From the NCBI GenBank assembly GCA_031286245.1, contig JAITUO010000026.1, forward strand, positions 1 through 6,182: a stretch of 6,182 nt of DNA, written 5' to 3'. A program made the translations under genes and the position numbers. The notes below the pieces were generated by a model. The model worked only from the letters and a program-made list of their open reading frames with translations, did not search any database and had not been told where the DNA came from. Shown one piece after another: positions 1 through 6,090 of this stretch (the first letter of the stretch is position 1; every line of letters starts with the position of its first letter). This stretch comes from Coriobacteriales bacterium (GTDB lineage: Bacteria > Actinomycetota > Coriobacteriia > Coriobacteriales > UBA8131).

Positions 1-120
1 TATATAGCAAAACAGCTTTTATCGATTTTTCTTAACTACCATCTCTCAAATCTTCAGGCGCTATTTCTTCGATGCTGCCGATAAAGAGATGTGTATAGTC
101 ACCACCTGCCCTCCCACCCC
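1..120. other. Non-coding left flank of the insertion sequence
   Basis: I see no convincing gene, RNA or terminator in this AT-rich stretch. Its last 20 bases are C-rich and end in CCACCCC at 114-120. When base 120 is joined to base 1803 the result is a continuous C/A-rich tract, which is the proposed empty site of the IS110 element. On that reading, 1-120 plus 1803-1919 was originally one 237-bp intergenic region upstream of the uvrA-like gene. The gene to the left lies outside the window. Confidence 0.5.
119..120. other. Proposed left core dinucleotide / left junction of the IS
   Basis: CC here immediately precedes ATTAC (121-125), the element sequence that pairs with the donor loop of the RNA. 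The flank CCACCCC (114-120) resembles CCGCCCC (259-265) in the left strand of the target loop at 6 of 7 positions, a weak candidate for left-target guide pairing. The donor core predicted from the right end is AC, so the first base differs. Confidence 0.4.
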
Positions 121-193
121 ATTACTATGTGAATTGGCTTTGAGTAGAGCTTTTTGTTTAAAGAATACATTAGTCAGTCAGTGTTAATTCTTT

Positions 194-401
194 AGAGTTA
201 TGTACTCTGTTCTTAGGCTTTTTTCATAGCCGTCGGTCACCGGCTCCGGCAAGGCTTACCGCCCCTGCCGAAGCTAAGGTCCGGGGGGTGTTGCCACCGG
301 AGCTGGGGCACCGTGGATGCTGATAGGGACCTGCCAGGCTAAACCCGCCAAGGCTCATCGTAATGTGGGTGCATGACACGGAACCAGTCCGATCAATCGG
401 A
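194..401 (+). ncRNA. IS110 bridge RNA (seekRNA) with target-binding and donor-binding loops
   Basis: The GC-rich segment between the AT-rich left end and the transposase folds into consecutive units. Small 5' hairpins are possible at 194-208 (AGAGT/ACTCT) and 216-231 (GGCT/AGCC). Unit 1, the proposed target loop, has stem 240-249 with 297-306 (10 bp, one wobble), then CAA/TTG (250-252 with 291-293), an internal loop (about 253-263 and 280-290) and an apical hairpin at 264-279 with a CGAA loop. Unit 2, the proposed donor loop, has stem 311-320 with 371-381, an internal loop (321-332 and 355-370) and an apical hairpin at 333-354. A further hairpin, TCCGA/TCGGA, lies at 388-401. Stem, internal loop and hairpin repeated twice just upstream of the transposase is the architecture described for IS110-group bridge RNAs, which pair with donor ends and target DNA to direct recombination. 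The guide matches to both IS ends support the assignment. The RNA ends and promoter are not resolved. Confidence 0.8.
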
Positions 402-434
402 TATTTGACCGACCTACAAACGGAAGGATACACC

Positions 435-1613
435 ATGCAAAGATTCGATGTGGTGATAGGTTTGGATGTCGGCAAGAGCTTTCATCACGTGTACGCCCTC
501 GACAAGGTTGGTAACGAGTTAGCCAACAGACGGATTAACCAGCATGAGCGCTCACTCATTGAGGCATTTACAAAGATGGCGGAGCGCGGCAGTGTACTTG
601 TCGTAGTCGACCAGCCGAATAACATCGGTTCGCTTGCTATCTCCTGTGCTAGGAAATCTGGGTGTGCCGTGGCATATCTGCCAGGGCTTGCTATGCGCAG
701 GGCAGCCGGCATTTTGCCAGGTGATGCTAAGACTGATGAACGTGACGCCTTTGTGATAGCCATGACTGCACTGTCGATGCCCCAGGCACTTAGGGTCATT
801 CCAGAGGAGAATGAGCTGAGGGCAGAGCTTGTCGCCTTGGCATCGTGCGACAACGACGCCCGCTGCGATATGACGCGAGAGATCAACCGCCTGCGTGCTC
901 ATCTTGTGGAGATCCATCCTGCGTTCGAGATGGCCTTGGGCAGCGACGTTACCAGCCCTTTCTTATTGAAACTGCTTCAGCGCTTCGGTGGCCCATGGGG
1001 AATGCGCAAGACAGGGAAGAGCACCGTTTTGCGCTGGGCACGCTCACAGAAGCACCCGGCTTGGGGGCTGTTAAAGCGGTTGTTAGGCTCTCTTAGCGAG
1101 ATGGCTTCAGCCCCAGCTGGTGCTATGCTTCGTGAAGAGGTATGCATACCAGCCGCCGCGAGGCGCATAACCGAGCTTGCAGCAACCAGGAAGGATATCG
1201 AAAACAGGGCTCTGATCCTGCTCAAGGACTACTTACCATACAAGATGTTGATCAGTATGCCCGGCGTAGGTATCAAGACTGCTGTAGCCTTCATCATCCA
1301 TGTCGATATCACCTGCTTTGACAGTGCTGACAAGCTTGCCTCATATGCTGGCATAGCACCAAGGACACATCAATCAGGCACCTCAATCAAAGGTGAGAGT
1401 GTTGGCAGATCAGGCAACAAGGCGTTGAAGAACGCGTTATTCCTCTCAGCCTTCGCCTCGCTTCGCACAGATCCACTCTCCCGCGAGTATTATGATCAGA
1501 AACGGGCTGAAGGCAAGAAGCACAACGCTGCGCTTATATGCTTGGCTAGACGCCGTCTGAAAATTATGTACGCCATCGTACGAAACCAAAAGCCATATCG
1601 CATAGCTGGATAG
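435..1613 (+). CDS. IS110-family transposase (RNA-guided DEDD recombinase), 392 aa
   Basis: It catalyses strand exchange that excises the IS as a circle and inserts it at sites specified by the bridge RNA. The N-terminal RuvC-like domain (about residues 1-155) starts VIGLDVGKS with D11, continues with VVVDQP (D59) and ends with GDAKTDERDAF (D101, D104). These are the DEDD positions, with Asp in place of the usual Glu at the second; from memory this DQP form is normal in part of the family. The C-terminal transposase_20-type domain has a helix-hairpin-helix-like MPGVGIKTA (275-283) and YAGIAPRTHQSGTS (304-317), where S314 is my candidate for the catalytic serine. About 390-400 residues is normal length and no frameshift is seen. 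I chose ATG 435 because GGAAGG (422-427) sits 7 nt upstream and the N-terminus then begins just before the first catalytic Asp. The in-frame ATG at 363 would run through the bridge-RNA fold. The gene is probably transcribed with the RNA. Confidence 0.93.
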   Translation: MQRFDVVIGLDVGKSFHHVYALDKVGNELANRRINQHERSLIEAFTKMAERGSVLVVVDQPNNIGSLAISCARKSGCAVAYLPGLAMRRAAGILPGDAKTDERDAFVIAMTALSMPQALRVIPEENELRAELVALASCDNDARCDMTREINRLRAHLVEIHPAFEMALGSDVTSPFLLKLLQRFGGPWGMRKTGKSTVLRWARSQKHPAWGLLKRLLGSLSEMASAPAGAMLREEVCIPAAARRITELAATRKDIENRALILLKDYLPYKMLISMPGVGIKTAVAFIIHVDITCFDSADKLASYAGIAPRTHQSGTSIKGESVGRSGNKALKNALFLSAFASLRTDPLSREYYDQKRAEGKKHNAALICLARRRLKIMYAIVRNQKPYRIAG

Positions 1614-1802
1614 GTAGAATATAAAAGAACTATTTCAGCCTTTCGCAAAAGGGCTGATTGCTATGCCCAAAAACCGAGCAATCACATGTGTTGTTCACTA
1701 CTGTCTATTACTGTACTCAGCATTGGGCAAAGAACAGGTGATAGCCTTATTACCAACAGTAAGGTAACAATACGAAAAACCACTTGCATAAAACATAGGG
1801 AC
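1614..1802. other. Non-coding right end of the IS110 element with two adjacent stem-loops
   Basis: There is no credible gene here. Directly after the transposase stop are two hairpins. The first is CAGCCTTT/AAGGGCTG (1636-1643 with 1649-1656, 8 bp with one G-T, loop CGCAA). The second is GATTGCT/AGCAATC (1656-1662 with 1677-1683, 14-nt loop). Neither is followed by a T-tract on the + strand, so they are not canonical intrinsic terminators. They may stabilise the transposase mRNA 3' end or contribute to right-end recognition. The stretch ends with ATAGGGAC (1795-1802), the segment identical to the RNA donor guide. Confidence 0.6.
1801..1802. other. Proposed right core dinucleotide (AC) / right junction of the IS
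   Basis: AC at this point is the overlap between two independent RNA matches. The donor-loop segment 323-330 matches leftward from it (1795-1802), and the target-loop segment 283-291 pairs rightward from it (1801-1809). In the bridge-RNA model, donor and target share exactly such a two-base core. Confidence 0.55.
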
Positions 1803-1886
1803 ACCCCCCCGGCTTCTCCACAATCCAACGACCCGGCCACGTTACCGGTTTTCTCCTCCCAAAAAACCTAGCCACATGAGATATAT

Positions 1887-1895
1887 TGCTAATAT
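1887..1895 (+). promoter_or_regulatory. Candidate extended -10 promoter of the uvrA-like gene
   Basis: TGCTAATAT has the extended -10 form TGnTAnnAT-like (TG at 1887-1888, hexamer TAATAT at 1890-1895). I see no good -35 at 16-18 bp upstream. Transcription would start near 1902, giving a short leader that contains the Shine-Dalgarno site. It lies downstream of the IS, so the insertion would leave it intact. This is a motif match only. Confidence 0.35.
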
Positions 1896-1907
1896 CCCAA
1901 TGCAAGC

Positions 1908-1915
1908 TGAGGAGG
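1908..1915 (+). promoter_or_regulatory. Shine-Dalgarno site fixing the uvrA-like start
   Basis: TGAGGAGG ends 4 nt before ATG 1920. It is a near-perfect anti-16S match and makes 1920 the clear start. Confidence 0.8.
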
Positions 1916-1919
1916 CTAC

Positions 1920-4481
1920 ATGTCGAAAGACATCATCATCAAAGGGGCTCGTGAGGGAAATCTGCAAAACATCGACCTGGTGATCCCGCGGGACAAGCTG
2001 GTCGTGCTGACCGGACTGTCCGGTTCTGGCAAGACCACACTGGCCATCGACCTGCTGTTCCAGGAGTGCCAACGGCGCTATCTGGAAGCCTTGGGGCTCG
2101 TCGGCATCAAAAAACCGGATGTCGATGTAATCCAGAATATCGCTCCGGCAGTCATGATCAGCCAGACAACTGCAAACCGCAATCCCCGCTCGACTGTCGG
2201 TACGGTTACCGGTATCTATACCGATCTTCGTATGGTTTTTGAGAAACTGCACGTCCGCAATTGCCCGGCATGTGGTGCATCGGTTTCAGCAGCTGAGTGC
2301 AAAGAGGAAGTCGAGAAGTCAGATGACGAGTTCATCGGTTACATGTATTGCTCGCATTGCAGCCATCGGATGGTCAAACTGACGTCCGGATGGTTCTCGT
2401 TTAATACCCGTAACGGCGCCTGTCCAGAATGCCAGGGGATCGGTCAGACCCTGACCGTCAACCCGCAGACAGTGGTCAATCAGTCACTCAGCCTGGAGGC
2501 TGGAGCAGTCAGTCTTTGGGAGATCACACGCAATGCTCAGTACATGATTACCTCCTATTACGCGGCTTTGGAGCACTACCGGATTCCTGTTGCACCAAAT
2601 CGACCCGTAGTTGAATTCACTGATTCCCAAAAGGCGATGCTGTTCTATGGGGTGAATAGTGATCAGATGCATCAGTTATTCCCGAACGCTTCTGTGCCCA
2701 AGACTGTCGTCGGAGGCAAGTTCGAAGGCATCTACACTGCTCTGATGCGCCGGATTTCTGAACGGGGTGGAGAGGCTAAGCATCTAGAAAGATACTTTAT
2801 CTATGCAAATTGCCCAGTTTGCCAAGGCGAGCGGTTGACCGCAGATTCGCGCGCGGCCACTGTGGCTGGAAGACGTCTGCCTGAACTCTCCGAGTTGGCG
2901 TTGGACGACCTGCTGGTATGGGTTGATAATGTGGAGAAGACCATCAGTCAACGTGAGTCTGCTCTTTCTATAGATTATCTCAACGACCTGAAAACCAAGA
3001 TCTCGCGTGTCATTAATGTCGGTCTGGAATACCTGGCACTCGACCGACAGACCTTGACATTGTCCGGTGGGGAAAGCCAACGATTAAAACTGGCAGCTGT
3101 TTTAGATTCACAGTTGTCGGGTATTATCTATATCTTTGACGAGCCGACCATCAGCTTGCATCCAAAAGACACCCATACACTTGTTGAATCATTGAAACAG
3201 CTACGTGATGATGGTAATAGTGTCATTGTTATTGAGCACGATATCGATGTGATGCTTCAAGCCGACCAGATCATCGATATCGGACCGGGTTCCGGTAAAC
3301 ACGGGGGGCAGATCATCGGTCAAGGAAGTCTGGCAGATCTGATGAAGCAGCCAAGCTCAATTACCGGACAGTATTTATTACAAGAGCAACAGCTACCTGT
3401 TGCCGGAAAGTGTCGGGCTTCCGGTTCGTTTAAAGTCAGCGGAGCAAACTTACACAACTTAAAAAACCTGACCGTAGAGTTCAGCTCCGGGCTCTTGACT
3501 GCTGTAACCGGGGTTTCAGGCTCCGGTAAAACCTCATTAGTCTTTGATGTCTTGGGAACGAGGTATGCTGATGATTCAGACACCGAGTTTGACGATGAAG
3601 ACAAGGAAGACGAGCAAGACCAAAAGCAATCGACAGATTCATTGACAACGGAGACTACTTCGTCACTGGGAACAGTTTCCGGCCTCAGTCAGTTCGACAG
3701 TATTGTGCGAATCAAGCAGACTCCATTAACACGTATGAAGCGATCGAATGTCGCCACATACACCGATGTCTGGATAGAAGTCCGCAAATCGTTTGCCTCG
3801 TTACCTGCAGCCAAGGAAATAGGCTTGACTGCACGGCACTTCTCATTCAACACTACGGGCGGACGCTGTGAGAACTGTGGTGGCTTGGGAGTGATTGAAA
3901 GCCACATGTTGTTCTTCCCCAGCGCTGAAGTCGTCTGTCCAGTCTGCGATGGCCTGCGTTTCAACCAGGATGTCTTGTCGGTTTCTTACCAGGGGCACTC
4001 CATCAATGCCATCCTCAAAATGCCGTTCGAGGAGTTGCCGAGTATCATTGCAGAGAATAGCCGGATCAAACGAGTTTGTGACCTACTCAGCGATGTTGGC
4101 CTCGATTATTTGGAACTTGGTCAAACACTGAATACACTTTCGGGTGGAGAAGCCCAGCGTTTGAAGTTAGTGAAAGAACTACTGACAGCTAAAGGTTCAA
4201 AAACCCTCTACCTGATGGATGAACCGACGACCGGCTTGCACCCGATCGATGTGGAAAGGTTTATTCGGCTGCTCAATCAGATTGTGGATGCCGGTAGCAC
4301 AGTGATTGTGATTGAGCACAATCTTCAGTTGCTGGCTGCTGCAGACTGGGTCATTGATCTGGGCCCCGAGGGTGGCTTGCGGGGAGGTGAAACTGTCTTT
4401 ACCGGCACACCGCAAGCCATGGTCGAAAACAGTAGCTCATATACTGCCAACGAACTACGTCGCTTTCTTAGCAGGGTTTAG
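1920..4481 (+). CDS. UvrA-like ABC ATPase without UvrB-binding domain (UvrA2 / drug-resistance class), 853 aa
   Basis: This is a twin-nucleotide-binding-domain ABC ATPase of the UvrA family, a cytoplasmic DNA-binding protein and not a transporter. NBD1 has Walker A GLSGSGKT (32-39), signature LSGGESQR (381-388), Walker B IYIFDEPT (403-410) and switch His440. NBD2 has Walker A GVSGSGKT (531-538), signature LSGGEAQR (740-747), Walker B LYLMDEPT (763-770) and His800. The UvrA C-terminal zinc module is intact (C650, C653, C673, C676), and further CxxC pairs lie at 115/118, 144/147, 168/171 and 298/301. Canonical UvrA is about 940 residues and carries a UvrB-binding domain of roughly 115 residues. 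Here only about 40 residues separate CPAC (115) from FSFN (159-162), so that domain is missing. This points to the UvrA2/DrrC-like class, linked in some bacteria to tolerance of DNA-binding drugs, rather than the housekeeping excision-repair subunit. An acidic linker (551-580) follows Walker A2. The exact function is unknown. Confidence 0.92.
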   Translation: MSKDIIIKGAREGNLQNIDLVIPRDKLVVLTGLSGSGKTTLAIDLLFQECQRRYLEALGLVGIKKPDVDVIQNIAPAVMISQTTANRNPRSTVGTVTGIYTDLRMVFEKLHVRNCPACGASVSAAECKEEVEKSDDEFIGYMYCSHCSHRMVKLTSGWFSFNTRNGACPECQGIGQTLTVNPQTVVNQSLSLEAGAVSLWEITRNAQYMITSYYAALEHYRIPVAPNRPVVEFTDSQKAMLFYGVNSDQMHQLFPNASVPKTVVGGKFEGIYTALMRRISERGGEAKHLERYFIYANCPVCQGERLTADSRAATVAGRRLPELSELALDDLLVWVDNVEKTISQRESALSIDYLNDLKTKISRVINVGLEYLALDRQTLTLSGGESQRLKLAAVLDSQLSGIIYIFDEPTISLHPKDTHTLVESLKQLRDDGNSVIVIEHDIDVMLQADQIIDIGPGSGKHGGQIIGQGSLADLMKQPSSITGQYLLQEQQLPVAGKCRASGSFKVSGANLHNLKNLTVEFSSGLLTAVTGVSGSGKTSLVFDVLGTRYADDSDTEFDDEDKEDEQDQKQSTDSLTTETTSSLGTVSGLSQFDSIVRIKQTPLTRMKRSNVATYTDVWIEVRKSFASLPAAKEIGLTARHFSFNTTGGRCENCGGLGVIESHMLFFPSAEVVCPVCDGLRFNQDVLSVSYQGHSINAILKMPFEELPSIIAENSRIKRVCDLLSDVGLDYLELGQTLNTLSGGEAQRLKLVKELLTAKGSKTLYLMDEPTTGLHPIDVERFIRLLNQIVDAGSTVIVIEHNLQLLAAADWVIDLGPEGGLRGGETVFTGTPQAMVENSSSYTANELRRFLSRV

Positions 4482-4497
4482 CCAGTCTATTATTAAG

Positions 4498-5919
4498 CTA
4501 GATCACCGCCGAGACGATGAAGTTTACGATGAAGAGGACTGTGACAATTGCCATCACCGGATGGATGTCGCGTAGTTTGCCACTCACCAGCTTAGTGATG
4601 CAGTAGAGAATAAAGCCGAAAGCGATACCGACAGTGATACTGTAGAAGAAAGCCATGGCAGTCGCTGCGAAGAAGGCTGGCACGGCTTCACTGATATCCT
4701 TCCAATTAATATCTTTGAGTGGTGCAGCCATTAAAACACCAACGATGATCAAGGCCGGAGCTGTTGCCCAACCAGGTACTGCCAGGACAAATGGCGCAAA
4801 GACGATCGATAACACAAAACAGCCTGCTGTAGTTAAGGCTGTCAAGCCGGTTCGTCCGCCTGCTGCGATACCGGCAGCTGACTCGATATATGTCGTGGTA
4901 TTGGAAGTACCGAACAAAGCACCGATTGAAGTTGCCATGGCATCTGCTAAAAGTGCTTTATCTAATCGGGTTTCAAACCCTTTTGTATTAGCGATGTTGT
5001 CGATCTCTTTCGCTGTGAATATGCCCGTCGAACGACCGGTGCCAATAAATGTTCCGATCGTATCAAAGACATCTGTTAATGAGAAAGCAAAAATGGTAGC
5101 AATTACGATGACGATTTTTGTAGGATCGGCAAACAATGAGGGGATTGAGACCACCGCTACTCCGAACACCGAGCCTAGCTGAGCAAACGAATCACCTAAA
5201 CCTGCCATGTAACCGGCGAAATCAAAGCTGGTCAATCCCAACAAGGCACCGATTAGTGTCGATAAAACAATCGAAATCAGAATAGCTCCCGGTACCCGCA
5301 TAACCATCAGTACCACCATTAATAGGATCGAGGCAGTAGCCATGAATAAAGTCGTCGAATTGATGGCAACCATGCCTGGTACAGCTCCTGAGCCGGTAAC
5401 GATTGTCGTGGTCAAAGGATTGCCATCACCCAGCATCAGGTATGTTCCCGGATCGCTGGTAAACGACAGCAGACCAGCATTCTTAAAACCTATATAGGCG
5501 ATAAAGATACCGATACCGGCACCAATCGCACATTGCAGGGAGGTAGGAATCGAAGCTATGATGTGTTTGCGGATGCGTGTCACAGTGATTGCTAGGTTTA
5601 TTAAGCCGCAAAGGAATACCATGGCCAACGCCTGCTGCCAGGTAAACCCCAGCCCAAAGCAGACAGTGAATGTGAAGAAGGCATTCAACCCCATGCCAGG
5701 CGCTTGAGCATAAGGAACATTGGCAATAGCCATAACCAGAGTACCGATTGCAGATGCAATGCAGGTCGCCAGGATCACTGCTCCGGCAGGGATGCCTGTC
5801 AAGCCTAGAATTGATTGGTTAACAATGATGATGTACGCCATAGTCACAAAAGTCACCAAGCCAGCCAGCACTTCAGTCCGGACATTTGTCTGATACTTCT
5901 TCAACTCTAACTTGAACAT
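4498..5919 (-). CDS. pbuG: NCS2-family purine-base permease, AzgA/PbuG type (guanine/hypoxanthine), 473 aa
   Basis: It is a multi-spanning inner-membrane transporter, expected to import hypoxanthine/guanine (possibly adenine) with protons for purine salvage. The protein is hydrophobic throughout, with about 12-14 membrane segments. Family landmarks are TFVTMAYIIIVNQ (23-35), AQAPGMGLNAFFTF (71-84), SIPTSLQCAIGAGIGIFIAYIG (123-144), SLTDVFDTIGTFIGTG (280-295) and GALFGTSNTTTYIESAAGIAAGGRTG (333-358). The last two correspond to the substrate-binding segments of the AzgA clade. Length fits the clade. I chose ATG 5919 over the in-frame ATG at 5970 because AAAGGGGAAG lies just upstream (about 5922-5931), and FKLELKK then leads directly into the first helix. 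The gene converges on the uvrA-like gene with a 16-bp gap. No purine riboswitch is recognisable upstream; boxes and a palindrome there suggest protein-mediated control. The gene symbol is by family resemblance, and substrate preference cannot be read from sequence. Confidence 0.9.
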   Translation of the reverse strand: MFKLELKKYQTNVRTEVLAGLVTFVTMAYIIIVNQSILGLTGIPAGAVILATCIASAIGTLVMAIANVPYAQAPGMGLNAFFTFTVCFGLGFTWQQALAMVFLCGLINLAITVTRIRKHIIASIPTSLQCAIGAGIGIFIAYIGFKNAGLLSFTSDPGTYLMLGDGNPLTTTIVTGSGAVPGMVAINSTTLFMATASILLMVVLMVMRVPGAILISIVLSTLIGALLGLTSFDFAGYMAGLGDSFAQLGSVFGVAVVSIPSLFADPTKIVIVIATIFAFSLTDVFDTIGTFIGTGRSTGIFTAKEIDNIANTKGFETRLDKALLADAMATSIGALFGTSNTTTYIESAAGIAAGGRTGLTALTTAGCFVLSIVFAPFVLAVPGWATAPALIIVGVLMAAPLKDINWKDISEAVPAFFAATAMAFFYSITVGIAFGFILYCITKLVSGKLRDIHPVMAIVTVLFIVNFIVSAVI

Positions 5920-5962
5920 CAAACTTCCCCTTTCTTGGTTTTTCCTGGTTGATTGCCAAGCT

Positions 5963-5990
5963 AAGTGCAACTATGACATCAGAAGTGCAA
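5963..5990 (-). promoter_or_regulatory. Operator-like direct repeat of TTGCACTT
   Basis: Read on the minus strand, TTGCACTT occurs at 5983-5990 and again at 5963-5970, exactly 20 bp apart, or about two helical turns. The same core recurs in the upstream palindrome (6048-6055 and 6067-6074) and near 6155-6161. Helical phasing between promoter and start codon suggests binding of a dimeric regulator. The regulator is unknown, and I do not recognise the B. subtilis PurR box here. Confidence 0.4.
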
Positions 5991-5996
5991 ACTGCC

Positions 5997-6027
5997 ATAT
6001 TAACCGCAAGATAACTCGTGTTTTCAA
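5997..6027 (-). promoter_or_regulatory. Candidate sigma-A promoter of the purine permease
   Basis: On the minus strand, TTGAAA (6022-6027) and TAATAT (5997-6002) resemble -35 and -10 hexamers with a 19-bp spacer, which is longer than optimal. Transcription would start near 5990, giving a leader of about 70 nt. The two close AGTGCAA boxes would overlap or follow the start point, a position suited to repression. Confidence 0.4.
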
Positions 6028-6030
6028 TAA

Positions 6031-6090
6031 GTCAGTTACCGGCTTTTTTGCACTTTGTGACGTGCAAAGTGCAAAAAAGCCAGCTTGACT
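6031..6090. repeat. Large inverted repeat with 17-bp perfect arms upstream of the permease
   Basis: Arms 6041-6057 and 6065-6081 are perfect reverse complements around a 7-base centre (6058-6064). An outer match AGTCA/TGACT (6030-6034 with 6086-6090) extends the symmetry. Each arm contains TTGCACTT/AAGTGCAA, the box repeated nearer the permease start. The T-tract lies 5' and the A-tract 3' of the inner stem on both strands, the reverse of intrinsic terminator order. An operator, or the relic of a small palindromic element, fits better. Confidence 0.65.

Larger units (their letters stand above)
121..1802 (+). mobile_element. IS110-family insertion sequence, apparently complete, with bridge-RNA left end
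   Basis: The element holds one intact DEDD transposase, a long structured left end and a non-coding right end. I see no long terminal inverted repeats or multi-base target duplication, as is usual for the IS110 group. The boundaries come from matches between the folded RNA and the ends. RNA bases 323-330 equal 1795-1802 exactly. The reverse complement of 356-366 matches 119-129 at 9 of 11 positions. The reverse complement of 283-291 equals 1801-1809 exactly. The left end begins at 121 after CC (119-120), and the right end stops at AC (1801-1802), the proposed core dinucleotide. The two core copies differ in their first base, which could be a mismatched target core or later mutation. About 1.68 kb is longer than many IS110 elements, so the exact edges are inference; the presence of an IS110 element is secure. 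Confidence 0.8.

Noticed and set aside
363..434. Upstream ATG extending the transposase by 24 residues
   Set aside because: It lacks a good ribosome site, overlaps the donor-loop stem of the RNA, and adds residues ahead of the conserved N-terminus; ATG 435 has GGAAGG at proper spacing.
485..917. Two minus-strand open frames of 121 and 133 codons inside the transposase
   Set aside because: They lie opposite a well-supported gene, have no recognisable domain and no convincing start signals.
1833..1856. CCGG...CCGG followed by TTTTCTCC as a terminator
   Set aside because: The stem is only about 4 bp and the T-run is short and broken by C.
1686..1871. 61-codon + strand open frame in the IS right end
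   Set aside because: It has no ribosome site, low-complexity composition, and crosses the proposed IS boundary into the flank.
4655..5182. 175-codon open frame on the + strand
   Set aside because: It is antisense to the permease, and its Ala/Val/Lys-rich translation has no family features, typical of a shadow of a membrane-protein gene.
5920..5970. Upstream ATG at 5970 for the permease
   Set aside because: It adds 17 polar residues not expected in the family and would place the strong AAAGGGGAAG site inside the gene; ATG 5919 fits better.
6041..6081. Palindrome as an intrinsic terminator
   Set aside because: On both strands the T-tract precedes the inner stem and the A-tract follows it, the reverse of terminator order.
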